A stretch of 10,010 nucleotides of DNA from Candidatus Aenigmatarchaeota archaeon (GTDB taxonomy: Archaea > Aenigmatarchaeota > Aenigmatarchaeia > DAOWOJ01). The stretch covers positions 1 to 10,010 of the forward strand of contig DAOWOJ010000010.1 of assembly GCA_030642125.1 (NCBI GenBank), in the 5' to 3' direction. Under the pieces are notes generated by a model, which had not been told where the DNA came from, searched no databases, and saw only the letters and a list, made by a program, of their open reading frames with translations. Positions 1 to 8,299 of this stretch are shown here, in pieces (within the stretch, counting starts at the first letter, position 1; every line of letters begins with the position of its first letter). A program made the translations under genes and the position numbers.

Positions 1-1
1 A

Positions 2-1102
2 AATCCAATATTAGATACAGAATTAACGCTTCCTACTGGATTTTCAAGAGTTTGTGCTATAACATCAAAATTATCGCCAGAAGGATTGGGTTTTGCATTC
101 AGAAAACATAGAGATGCTCCTTGGACATTACCATTATTTATAAAAAATAAATTTATTGATTCTTTGACAGCAGGTTTGTTGAGTTTTGTAGTTCAAGGAG
201 GTAGATGTGTTCTAATAGTAGGAGGCAGATCTAGTGGAAAAACATCGTTATTAGGCGCATTAATGATTGATATAATGAAAAACAATAGAATCATAACAGT
301 TGAAGACACATTAGAATTGCCTATACAACAATTAAAAAAACTAGGATTCAATATTCAAAGATTAAAATCAAGATCTGTAATAACTAGAATAGAATCAGAA
401 ATGCCAGCAGATGAAGTGTTAAGAGCAGCACTAAGACTAGGAGATTCATGCCTAATAGTAGGAGAAGTTAGAAGTACAGAAGCTTTAGCATTATATGAAG
501 CAATGAGAATAGGAGCATTGACTAACGTCGTCGCAGGTACACTACATGCAGAAAGTCCGTATGGTGTTTTTGATAGAGTAGTAAATGATTTAAAAGTACC
601 TAAAACTAGCTTTAAGGCTACAGATTTAATAGTTGTTTGCAATATGTTAAAATCAGCAGATGGATTACACAGATTTAGACGAGTTACAAGACTAACAGAA
701 GTTAAAAAAGAATGGGAAAATGATCCATTGATAGAAGGAGGATTCAGAGATCTATTATACTATATATCAAAAGAAGATAAACTTAAACCAACTGATGATT
801 TTCTTAATGGTGAAAGTTTCATTTTAAATGATATAAGCAGAAAGATACCTGAATGGTCTGGTAGATGGGATGTAGTATGGGAAAATATTCAAATTAGAGC
901 AAAAATAAATGATACATTAGTTGAATTTTCTGAAAAATATAATAAACCTGACTTATTAGAAGGAGAGTTTGTTGTTAAATCAAATTCCAAATTCCATTTA
1001 TTATCAGAAGAAAATAAAAAAGAATTCGGTTCAATAGACTATGATTTAATATACGAAAAATGGTTTAAATGGTTAAAGAAAAACATTAAATCGTTTCACT
1101 GA
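2..1102 (+). CDS. Archaeal type II/IV secretion system ATPase (VirB11/TadA-like), 5' end outside window
   Basis: This is a hexameric AAA-like ATPase of the kind that powers archaeal type IV pilus or secretion machines at the inner face of the membrane. The frame is open from base 2, and the residues before the TTG at 86 still match the family's N-terminal linker (an LDTEL..PTGFSRV...LSPEGLGFAFRKHR pattern), so the gene starts left of the window and TTG 86 is not its start. Visible motifs are a Walker A (GGRSSGKTS, bases 221-247), an Asp box (VEDTLEL, about 299-319), a Walker B with its Glu (LIVGEVR, about 452-472) and a His box (GTLHAESPYGVFDRV, about 536-580). The C-terminal part follows the archaeal family (FKATDLIVV, DGLHRFRRVTRLTEVKKEWENDP, then EWSGRWDVVWENI). 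Its stop overlaps the convergent rpoA'' stop by 7 bases. The family is clear, but pilus and secretion roles cannot be separated without the neighbouring genes, which lie outside. Confidence 0.9.
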   Translation, partial: NPILDTELTLPTGFSRVCAITSKLSPEGLGFAFRKHRDAPWTLPLFIKNKFIDSLTAGLLSFVVQGGRCVLIVGGRSSGKTSLLGALMIDIMKNNRIITVEDTLELPIQQLKKLGFNIQRLKSRSVITRIESEMPADEVLRAALRLGDSCLIVGEVRSTEALALYEAMRIGALTNVVAGTLHAESPYGVFDRVVNDLKVPKTSFKATDLIVVCNMLKSADGLHRFRRVTRLTEVKKEWENDPLIEGGFRDLLYYISKEDKLKPTDDFLNGESFILNDISRKIPEWSGRWDVVWENIQIRAKINDTLVEFSEKYNKPDLLEGEFVVKSNSKFHLLSEENKKEFGSIDYDLIYEKWFKWLKKNIKSFH

Positions 1103-2211
1103 TCTATTTTTCTAGTTACTAATTTAAATGATCCTGTTCCTATTTTCAATACTTGATTCATTAAAACATTTCCAACTATTCCACTTAAATTATCTGTTTC
1201 TTTCTTATATGCAGCAGAAGTTAAATGCTTTATTGTTTCTTCGAAAGCAGCGCTAGCCAAAACAGACTTTTCTTTTCCTGCAATACCATACCTTCCTATA
1301 GCCCTAACACATCCATTTGATGTCATCAGATCTGCAAGCAACATTATATGCCTAATATCTATATTCAATCCTTGAGAATTCACCACAAGCATAATTTCAT
1401 TTATTATTGAATTTCTTGCGGCTTCTATTCCTAATACATCTGCTATTTCATAAATGTTATTAGAAATTGTTTTAGTAGAATCAACACCAGTAATATCCAA
1501 TACATTTTTAAGATTAGACCCAACAGTAATTAAAATAAATTTATTATCTAATTTAATTATTTTAACCTGTTCTATTTTTTTTAAGTTTCTGATATGTGTC
1601 TTTAAAAATTTATATTTAAACTTCTGTAAAGCATCTATTGTCATATCTTTTTTTGGACATAAAATCAAATTATCATCTTCAAATCTTGAATCAAATCTTT
1701 TTATAATTGTCTTAATTTTAGATGAAATATCATCCTTTTCTATGTTCAATTTTTCCATTTTATTTAAATCCAATTTTATTTCTAAACTTAGATTTAATAA
1801 ATCTAAAGAAGTTTGAATACTTAAATCATTTATCGTTATACTCTTTACATTTTTTGCAACCTTTTCTGCCATTTCATTTGTATTATAATCTTCTTTCAAA
1901 TGAATTGTCAACATTAAATTTGATATTGTTTTTCTTGCATCAGCAATCTCTATTAATCTCGGCAAACCTAATGTCACCTGTGTTCCAGCCGCTCCAGCAA
2001 AATGATAAGTCCGCATAGTCATTTGTGTAGCAGGCTCAGATATTGATTGTGCTGTAATGGTTCCTATTGCTTCACCAGGAGAAATACATGCGTTGAAATA
2101 TCTCTTTTTGACATTATCAACAAATTTCTTTTTTTCAGATTCATTTAAATTTTTCTTTTTTATTATCTCTTCAATTTCTTGTTTAATAGATTCTGGCATA
2201 TTTATTTTCAT
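1096..2211 (-). CDS. rpoA2: DNA-directed RNA polymerase subunit A'' (Rpo1C)
   Basis: This is the C-terminal part of the largest archaeal RNA polymerase subunit (bacterial beta' C-terminal half). It supplies the trigger loop, cleft and C-terminal clamp. The start of the trigger-loop region is at about 1990-2070 (GEAIGTITAQSI, then TQMTMRTYHFAG and TLGLPRLIEI), and the end keeps the family signature (GRYGIAGKEKSVLASAAFEETIKHL). Length is normal at 371 residues. I chose the ATG at 2211 because a GGTGGAG Shine-Dalgarno sits 8 bases upstream. A GTG at 2220, three codons earlier, overlaps the upstream stop as GTGA but has the motif too close. It is the last gene of the operon and runs into the convergent ATPase gene with no spacer. 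One oddity is that the near-universal GEPGTQ motif reads SEPATQ (see findings). Confidence 0.96.
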   Translation of the reverse strand: MKINMPESIKQEIEEIIKKKNLNESEKKKFVDNVKKRYFNACISPGEAIGTITAQSISEPATQMTMRTYHFAGAAGTQVTLGLPRLIEIADARKTISNLMLTIHLKEDYNTNEMAEKVAKNVKSITINDLSIQTSLDLLNLSLEIKLDLNKMEKLNIEKDDISSKIKTIIKRFDSRFEDDNLILCPKKDMTIDALQKFKYKFLKTHIRNLKKIEQVKIIKLDNKFILITVGSNLKNVLDITGVDSTKTISNNIYEIADVLGIEAARNSIINEIMLVVNSQGLNIDIRHIMLLADLMTSNGCVRAIGRYGIAGKEKSVLASAAFEETIKHLTSAAYKKETDNLSGIVGNVLMNQVLKIGTGSFKLVTRKIDQ

Positions 2212-2216
2212 ATTTT

Positions 2217-5200
2217 TCACTCCACCATAAATTTTCCATACTCAGTTTTAGAAGGATCTATTCCATCCTCTCCGAAAGAAAATTGAATTATAGTGTCATT
2301 TGAATTTCTGATAGTACCATCATATTCAACCTTCAAATCTTGCAAAGCATTTATTAGTCTTCTTTCCATATAACCAGAATGCTTAGTTTTTAAACCTTTA
2401 TCCATCAACCCTTCTCTTCCATTCATACTATCGAAAAAGAATTCTATTGTTGATAATCCTTGCAAATATCCTCGTGTTACAAACCCACGCGACATAGGAG
2501 ATATATCATTCCTACGGAAATGTGGCAATACTCTATCATAATAACCAATTTCTATTCTCTTACCAAAAATAACCTCTTGACCAACACATCCAATAATTTG
2601 GGCAATATTTAATTTACTTCCTCTCGCACCACTTCTTATCATATCCATTATAAAAGAATTTCCTATGTTACATTCAATAACTGAAGATACATCATTCAAC
2701 ACAGACATACATTTTTCAAGAACTTTTTCTTCTACAACATCTTTTTTATTCTTTTCTTTGTTATCTATTATACTAACACAATTAATCTTCATTTTTTCTA
2801 TATGTGACACAATTTTTTTCTTTGCACTCATTGGTATGCTTGTATCGAATAATCCTATACTTGCTCCAATATTAAGCAATATGGTCAACGAAAATTTAAG
2901 TGTATTATATAAAAAATTGATGGTTACATCATTGCCATATTTTTTAATTACTTCATTTATAAGTTTTCCATTTTCAGATCCGATCATCATTTTATCGGCC
3001 CTTCCGCATTTCAACTCTCCATTTTCTATCACAACATAAGCATCATATAAACATTTACTTTTCTTACATTCTTCACAACCAATACAACAATTAGCCTTAA
3101 ACTCCATGTTAATTCCGTCTGGTATAAACAAAGAAAATAGCTCTTTTCCACTAAATTTACTATTTAATGGAAGTTCTATATCTATGTTAGATAAACCCAA
3201 CAAATGACTAGTGTCTTCTCTACTCAATGAAAAATTCTTATCTGTCAATAGATAACATCCGCTCAAATGATCATGTATTCCGCCTATTATAGGAGCTCCA
3301 GATTTCGGAGACTTTATATTATCTTTAACAGACATCAAAAGTTCTGCTTCACTTCTTGATTCAGAAGTTTGTAACACATGAACACACATTTCATCACCAT
3401 CGAAATCCGCATTATATGGTGGACATACACATGGATTAAGTCTAAACGTTTTGCCTGGTAAAACAACAACTTTATGACACATTATTGACATTCTATGAAG
3501 TGTCGGTTGTCTACCAAATATAACAACATCGCCATTTTTTATTTGTCTTTCTATAGTACAACCTATATCAAGTTCATCTTTCAATAATTTCCTATTTTCG
3601 TCCATAACTTTCTTTCTTATTCCGTCCGGTTTCTTTATATAATTTATATCAGGACAATCATCCCCACCAGAAATAAATTTCTTTAATTCACTCAAATTTC
3701 TTTTATTTACAACTACTGGTATAGTTAACTCTTTTGCTGCTTCAATTGGTATTCCAACTTCATCTATTTTCAATCTAGGATCTGGTGAAATTACAGTTCT
3801 AGAAGAAAAATTAACTCGTTTGCCAAGTAAATTTCCTCTAATTCTTCCTTCTTTTGCCTTCAATCTTTGAGTCAAACTTTTTAGAGATCTACCAGACCTA
3901 TGTCTCGCAGCAGGAATATTTGATAATTCATTATTAATAAGAGTCGAAACATGATATTGTAATAATTCCCATAAATCACTTATTATAAAATCTGGAGCTC
4001 CAATATCAATATTGTCTTTCAATTTTTGGTTTGTTCTTATTATATCTGTTAGTTTATGCGTTAAATCATCCTCAGCCCTTTCTCCGGATTCTAATATAAT
4101 AGAAGGTCTTACTGTAACAGGAGGAACTGGTAACAAAGTTATAATCAACCATTCAGGTCTTCCTCCATTGAATCCAAGTATTTTTAGATCAGAATCGGAA
4201 ATCTTCTCGAAAATTTTTCGAATATATAAAGAAGTCATTAATTCACTATCTTCAAAAAACGTGTATGGTTTTTGGAGCTTTATTTTTTTATGTTCTGTTC
4301 CACAATATGGACAATTTTTATTTGCTGATTTAACTAACAATTTTAAATCATGTATATTTGAATCATCTATCGAAGATATTATTTTACCGCATTTTAGACA
4401 AATAACCTTTAATAATTGATAAATCACTTTAATAAACTCAACATGAATAATTGGCATAGCCAATTCTAAGAAACCAAAATGGCCAGGACATTTACCTATA
4501 AAAGAGTTGCAAGTTTTACATCTTAAACTAGGATCAACTGATCCAAGATATGGATCCATTACTCCTCCATCTATTGGAAAACCATCTCTATCATATAAAC
4601 TAGATTTCGTTACTTTTAACGAAGACATTCTTGATACAGTCTTAGGAGACATTATTTCGAACGTTATTTCGCTAACATTCGGTTTGTTATCATTTTTATT
4701 TATCTTTAATTTTGGATATATCAACATACTTTTTAACTCATCCAAAAATAACTTAAATGCATAAGGAAGCTTTATATATTCCACATTTTTCTTTCCACAT
4801 ATTTGACATAATAATTTATTTTTTATTTTATCTTCTATAGCAATCATACCACAATCTACACAAATTGGAACATTTGTTTCGTCTGACGAAAACCTTTCCT
4901 TTAGAACCAATACTGATCCATGAGATATTATATTATCTTTTTCCATTTCACCAAATCTCAATCCACCATCTTTTATCTTTCCTTCTGTTGGTTGTTTCGT
5001 CAATAAAGTAACAGGTCCCTTTGATCTAACTTGAATCTTATCAACAACCATATGATCCAACTTTTGGTAAAAACAAGGACCTATATATATATGAGCCTCA
5101 TATTTTTTGCCTGTTCTACCATCATATAAAACTTCTTTTCCATTAGGTTTAAATCCAAATTTTGCAAGCGTCTTTTTTGAATATACATCTTCTGCATCAA

Positions 5201-6479
5201 ATGAAGAAGAATCAATTTTTTTTCCGCTTAATGCTCCAACTTTACCAGAAAAAATTTCTAACAATTGTCCTATAGTTAACCTAGATGGAATTGCATGAGG
5301 ATTGAAAATAATATCAGGAACTATTCCCTGTGATGTAAATGGCATATCTTCTGAAGGCAGCATCAAAGAAATTACTCCTTTTTGTCCATGCCTATTTGAA
5401 AATTTGTCTCCTACCTCAGGCGACCTTTCTTTTCTAACCCTAACTTTTACAACCTTATTTCCGTCCAAATTCTCTGATAACATAAGATTGTCAACAATAG
5501 AACTCTCTCCTTTTTTTATGCAAAGAGAATTTTCTCTTGCATTTTCAGTCTCTATCATAAATTCTTCTTTATTTTCTAAAAATTTCGATGGAGAAATTTT
5601 TCCAACTAACACATTACCAGAATCAACATTGCTATTAATTGGAATTGTACCATCTTGATCTAAATTTAAATAAGCTTCTTCGCCTCGATAATTTTTTACA
5701 TTCATTTCTGGAATACAAAATTTATCTCTATCTCCACCCATATATTTCCTTTCATCAGTTTCGTAAGTTTTATAAAGCATAGACTTAAATAACCCTCTTT
5801 GAACAGAACTAGAATTCATCACAATAGCATCTTCTATATTATATCCTTCCCAAGAAATAATAGCTATAATTATATTTTGTCCTGATAAAAATAATGAATC
5901 ATTGTCAACAATGTTTCCAGATTGGACCAATGGAACCTGTGGACAATTCAAATTATGTATCTTTATACCAAAAAGTTGCAAAAAGTTATGAGAATACAAC
6001 CCAATAGATTGTTTAATCATCTTCGATCCAAGATTGACTCTATCTCCTCTATTGTGCTTTGAATAAGGTATCATAGATGCTGAAAGACCAAATGCAACTG
6101 AATCACCAAATTCTAAATGTGTATGATCTACTGTTATATCCTCAGGTTTCATTGCGATATATGCATTTTCTTCCTCTTCAGCGTCTAATAATTCAACAAT
6201 GCCGAATTTTATAAGATCATTCCATTTCATCTCTCCGTTTTTCAATTTCTCTATATCATCTGATTTAAGTTTTGAAAGACCATTTTCAACTATTATTAAA
6301 GGTCTACGTACTCTTCCTTGATCCATATTTATTCTAATCTCATCTAATTGAGATAAATATGACACATTAACTTGAGAATCTACAAGATTCTTTCTTCTCC
6401 TATCTATTATAGTTTCAGCCAATTGTTTTGGTTCATTGGTTTCACAAATAAATTTATTATCAACATAAACGTCTGTCAT
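2217..6479 (-). CDS. DNA-directed RNA polymerase, subunits B' and A' fused in one polypeptide
   Basis: One 1420-residue frame contains two core subunits that are normally separate. Residues 1-593 are B' (Rpo2C): SWEGYNIEDAIVMN at 209-222, GDKFSNRHGQKGV at 357-369, FNPHAIPSRLTIGQLLE at 392-408, a zinc site (C540, C543, C558, C561) and the usual B' ending LPYAFKLFLDELKSM..PKLKI. Residues about 602-1420 are A' (Rpo1N): the beginning ITFEIMSP, zinc sites (C654, C657, C664 with H667; C694, C697, C723, C726), catalytic NADFDGDEM at 1023-1031 with all three Asp present, the bridge helix near 1340-1374, and the normal A' end EDGIDPSKTEYGKF. The linker is only about eight polar residues. The start ATG overlaps the rpoB'' stop as ATGA and has an AAGGTGA Shine-Dalgarno 4 bases upstream. 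No stop, start codon or Shine-Dalgarno is seen at the B'/A' border, so I read this as a true fusion, not two overlapping genes. Confidence 0.95.
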   Translation of the reverse strand: MTDVYVDNKFICETNEPKQLAETIIDRRRKNLVDSQVNVSYLSQLDEIRINMDQGRVRRPLIIVENGLSKLKSDDIEKLKNGEMKWNDLIKFGIVELLDAEEEENAYIAMKPEDITVDHTHLEFGDSVAFGLSASMIPYSKHNRGDRVNLGSKMIKQSIGLYSHNFLQLFGIKIHNLNCPQVPLVQSGNIVDNDSLFLSGQNIIIAIISWEGYNIEDAIVMNSSSVQRGLFKSMLYKTYETDERKYMGGDRDKFCIPEMNVKNYRGEEAYLNLDQDGTIPINSNVDSGNVLVGKISPSKFLENKEEFMIETENARENSLCIKKGESSIVDNLMLSENLDGNKVVKVRVRKERSPEVGDKFSNRHGQKGVISLMLPSEDMPFTSQGIVPDIIFNPHAIPSRLTIGQLLEIFSGKVGALSGKKIDSSSFDAEDVYSKKTLAKFGFKPNGKEVLYDGRTGKKYEAHIYIGPCFYQKLDHMVVDKIQVRSKGPVTLLTKQPTEGKIKDGGLRFGEMEKDNIISHGSVLVLKERFSSDETNVPICVDCGMIAIEDKIKNKLLCQICGKKNVEYIKLPYAFKLFLDELKSMLIYPKLKINKNDNKPNVSEITFEIMSPKTVSRMSSLKVTKSSLYDRDGFPIDGGVMDPYLGSVDPSLRCKTCNSFIGKCPGHFGFLELAMPIIHVEFIKVIYQLLKVICLKCGKIISSIDDSNIHDLKLLVKSANKNCPYCGTEHKKIKLQKPYTFFEDSELMTSLYIRKIFEKISDSDLKILGFNGGRPEWLIITLLPVPPVTVRPSIILESGERAEDDLTHKLTDIIRTNQKLKDNIDIGAPDFIISDLWELLQYHVSTLINNELSNIPAARHRSGRSLKSLTQRLKAKEGRIRGNLLGKRVNFSSRTVISPDPRLKIDEVGIPIEAAKELTIPVVVNKRNLSELKKFISGGDDCPDINYIKKPDGIRKKVMDENRKLLKDELDIGCTIERQIKNGDVVIFGRQPTLHRMSIMCHKVVVLPGKTFRLNPCVCPPYNADFDGDEMCVHVLQTSESRSEAELLMSVKDNIKSPKSGAPIIGGIHDHLSGCYLLTDKNFSLSREDTSHLLGLSNIDIELPLNSKFSGKELFSLFIPDGINMEFKANCCIGCEECKKSKCLYDAYVVIENGELKCGRADKMMIGSENGKLINEVIKKYGNDVTINFLYNTLKFSLTILLNIGASIGLFDTSIPMSAKKKIVSHIEKMKINCVSIIDNKEKNKKDVVEEKVLEKCMSVLNDVSSVIECNIGNSFIMDMIRSGARGSKLNIAQIIGCVGQEVIFGKRIEIGYYDRVLPHFRRNDISPMSRGFVTRGYLQGLSTIEFFFDSMNGREGLMDKGLKTKHSGYMERRLINALQDLKVEYDGTIRNSNDTIIQFSFGEDGIDPSKTEYGKFMVE
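4677..4700 (-). other. B'/A' fusion linker
   Basis: These bases encode the roughly eight residues NKNDNKPN between the conserved end of B' (PKLKI) and the conserved beginning of A' (VSEITFEIMSP). In the fusion frame there is no ATG, GTG or TTG here; the nearest upstream Met lies inside the B' core (ELKSM). An out-of-frame ATG followed at once by ATA occurs in the A-rich stretch, but it opens only a few codons. Unlike every other gene border in the operon, there is no GGTG or GGAG motif. Confidence 0.85.
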
Positions 6480-7942
6480 TTATTCACCTTTTTTATTAAT
6501 TCTATCATCTCATTTTTTTTACTATCTTTTAACGGTTTTGTTATAGATGACATTAAAGCTAAAGATTTTACTAATCCCATTGTTGGACCCTCTGGTGTTT
6601 CTGACATACAAAGTCTACCAAATGTTGTAGGATGTAATTGCCTTGCTTCAAAATGATCCTGAGTAGGATTTAAAGGTGATGATACATTTCTCAGATGTGA
6701 AAGTGTTTTAATTGAATTTAATCTTTCCAATTTTTGACCAACTCCTGTTATACCACCAATCCAGTATGCACTAGACATCCCCTTAATAAATTGACTTGTG
6801 ACCAAAGCGGATTCAATAATAGAATTAAGCGCTACTTTTTTCTTTCTCTTAATTAATTTTTGATATGTATAAGATACCCTACGAATTAGGCCCCATCTAC
6901 CTAACATTATACTTCTAAATAAATCCTCTAACAGATTTCCAGACAATTTCACTCTTTTATTAGCATAATGATCAATATCGTCTTCTGGAATTAGTCCCAA
7001 AGAAAATTTTATTAACTTTAATACAGTTTTTCCTATATATTTTATTTTTTCTTCTGAATCATCAGAAGTTTGACCTATATGTGGAAACAAATATCTATTC
7101 AATATATCAGTAACTCTGTTTTTTCTATATTCTTTTTGAAGTCTTAAACTACCGCCAATATATTCTATAGCTTCTTCTTGATTTTTAATATCAACATTAT
7201 AAAAATTTGAATAAAGTTTTTCTAAAACAACAGGCACAGAACCATCTGAAATCAGTGATATTATATCTTTATCTTTATCTATTCCAAGCGCTTTAAACAA
7301 AATTATTATTGGAAGTTTTTTTATGTTATTAAATGTTATAGTTATAAATCCATATTTATCCATTTCAATTAAATGTTTTTGATTAAATCCATTTTTTTCA
7401 CTGTTAACCCTTATCCAAAATGTATCATCTTTTTTTTCTAATATCATCTTGTTTTGCACTATCTCTTCTATCAACAACAATAATCTTTCAATACCATTTA
7501 TAATAAAATATCCACCAGAATCATATGGATCTTCTTTTAATTCAATAAGCTCTTCTTTGCTCTTTTTATAAAGATAACAATTTTTAGATTTTACCATTAT
7601 AGGCAATTCTCCTATTTTAACTTTTTCTGTATTTTGTTCAACTCCGCAAACTATTTCTGTCATATCTATATAGATCGAAGCAGAATAATTCAAATTTCTC
7701 AATCTAGCTTCATAAGGCAATATATTTCTTACTAAACCATCAGATTCTCTAACAGAAGGCATCTCGACAGTAACTTTTCCAAGTTTTATTTTCAAATCTA
7801 TATCAGGTATCTCAGGATTTATAAATTCAACAATATCTATAACATTTTGTAACCCATTTTCAACAAAATAATTGAAAGAATCTAATTGATAATTAACAAT
7901 ACCATTATGATCTACAAATTGTTTAAATAACGTTTGAAACAT
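6476..7942 (-). CDS. rpoB2: DNA-directed RNA polymerase subunit B'' (Rpo2N)
   Basis: This is the N-terminal half of the second-largest polymerase subunit, with the protrusion, lobe and fork. The archaeal B protein is split here, as in many Euryarchaeota. The N-terminus (LFKQFVDHNGIVNYQLDSFNYF) and the VRESDGLVRNILPYEARLRNLNYSA region match the family. The C-terminal 100 residues hold the fork signature: AYWIGGITGVGQKLERLN, LSHLRNVSSPLN, then HFEARQLHPTTFGRLCMSETPEGPTMGLV in overlapping segments. At 488 residues it has the usual length for B''. The ATG directly follows the rpoH TAA stop with no gap and is preceded by a strong GAGGAGAT Shine-Dalgarno lying inside the last rpoH codons. Its own stop overlaps the next start (ATGA), which implies coupled translation of H, B'' and the B'/A' fusion. 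Confidence 0.96.
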   Translation of the reverse strand: MFQTLFKQFVDHNGIVNYQLDSFNYFVENGLQNVIDIVEFINPEIPDIDLKIKLGKVTVEMPSVRESDGLVRNILPYEARLRNLNYSASIYIDMTEIVCGVEQNTEKVKIGELPIMVKSKNCYLYKKSKEELIELKEDPYDSGGYFIINGIERLLLLIEEIVQNKMILEKKDDTFWIRVNSEKNGFNQKHLIEMDKYGFITITFNNIKKLPIIILFKALGIDKDKDIISLISDGSVPVVLEKLYSNFYNVDIKNQEEAIEYIGGSLRLQKEYRKNRVTDILNRYLFPHIGQTSDDSEEKIKYIGKTVLKLIKFSLGLIPEDDIDHYANKRVKLSGNLLEDLFRSIMLGRWGLIRRVSYTYQKLIKRKKKVALNSIIESALVTSQFIKGMSSAYWIGGITGVGQKLERLNSIKTLSHLRNVSSPLNPTQDHFEARQLHPTTFGRLCMSETPEGPTMGLVKSLALMSSITKPLKDSKKNEMIELIKKVNK

Positions 7943-8197
7943 TTAATCTCCTCTTACAACAAACCTATAATAGTTTGTAGTTTTTGCTGTTTGACTTTTC
8001 CTTATAATTTTTAATATATCACCAGGGTTTGCACCGATTAATTTTACAACAGGATCAGAACTTGATATTTTTGGTAAATTTTTTTCACTTATATTAAAAC
8101 TTTTCAATAAAACATCTTTTTCATCATCTTTCAATATGATATGTTCTGGAACCAATTCATGATTTAAAATATTAAATTTTTCAATTTTAGTTACCAA
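7943..8197 (-). CDS. rpoH: DNA-directed RNA polymerase subunit H (Rpo5)
   Basis: This is the small archaeal polymerase subunit equivalent to the C-terminal domain of eukaryotic Rpb5, part of the lower jaw. The protein has 84 residues, the usual size, with the family pattern FNILNHELVPEHIIL near the start, then LPKISSSDPVVKLIGANPGD and ILKIIRKSQTA, ending YYRFVVRGD. The start is a TTG at 8195-8197, chosen because a GGTGAT Shine-Dalgarno (8201-8206) sits 4 bases upstream and because the conserved core begins only eight residues later; no ATG is available in that interval. It opens the rpo operon. Only 20 bases separate it from the end of tRNA-Lys, so it has no room for a normal promoter of its own in the spacer. 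Confidence 0.94.
   Translation of the reverse strand: MVTKIEKFNILNHELVPEHIILKDDEKDVLLKSFNISEKNLPKISSSDPVVKLIGANPGDILKIIRKSQTAKTTNYYRFVVRGD
7946..7953 (-). promoter_or_regulatory. Shine-Dalgarno of rpoB''
   Basis: GAGGAGAT overlaps the last codons of rpoH and ends about 5 bases before the rpoB'' ATG. It supports ATG 7942 as the start and translational coupling to rpoH. Confidence 0.75.
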
Positions 8198-8200
8198 TTA

Positions 8201-8206
8201 ATCACC
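8201..8206 (-). promoter_or_regulatory. Shine-Dalgarno that supports the TTG start of rpoH
   Basis: GGTGAT is complementary to the archaeal 16S rRNA 3' end and lies 4 bases before TTG 8195-8197. It fixes the rare TTG as the start. The same GGTGA motif precedes the B'/A' fusion gene (6484-6488). Confidence 0.8.
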
Positions 8207-8231
8207 TATATATTATATGAGCCCGGCGGGG

Positions 8232-8288
8232 TTTTCAAACCTATTTTATATTCATAACATATTTTACGAATACTTTTTCAAAAGATCA
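8232..8288 (-). other. tRNA-Lys intron in the T loop, position 59/60 (57 nt)
   Basis: The T stem GCGGG/CCCGC is the outer helix. The central helix is exon TTCA with intron TGAA. The bulges are AA^T and AA^C. Splicing gives the T loop TTCAAAC. The intron is almost all A/T and contains a TATA-like element. Confidence 0.83.
8243..8252 (-). promoter_or_regulatory. TATA-like element inside the tRNA-Lys T-loop intron, candidate rpo operon promoter
   Basis: AATATAAAAT lies about 50 bases before the rpoH start. An archaeal start site about 25 bases downstream would fall near 8222 and give a leader of roughly 25 bases carrying the GGTGAT Shine-Dalgarno. Spacing and sequence fit, but AT-rich introns produce such matches by chance. 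Confidence 0.35.
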
Positions 8289-8299
8289 TTTGAACCCGC

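Noticed and set aside
86..88. TTG 86 as the true start of the secretion ATPase.
   Set aside because: The frame stays open to base 2 and the residues before 86 match the family, so the gene begins outside the window.
2665..3039. Open frames on the opposite strand of the polymerase genes (for example 2665-3039, 4012-4419, 5302-5658, 1454-1816).
   Set aside because: They lie wholly inside strongly conserved rpo genes, have no recognisable motifs or Shine-Dalgarno, and are expected by chance opposite AT-rich coding DNA.
4660..4720. The B'/A' join as an assembly frameshift that removed a stop codon.
   Set aside because: Both halves are in the same frame. A separate A' would have no start codon or Shine-Dalgarno near 4676. 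A single indel does not restore a normal pair of genes. Read data would settle it.
8207..8217. TATAATATATA between tRNA-Lys and rpoH as the rpoH promoter.
   Set aside because: An archaeal start about 25 bases downstream would lie inside rpoH, after its TTG start codon.
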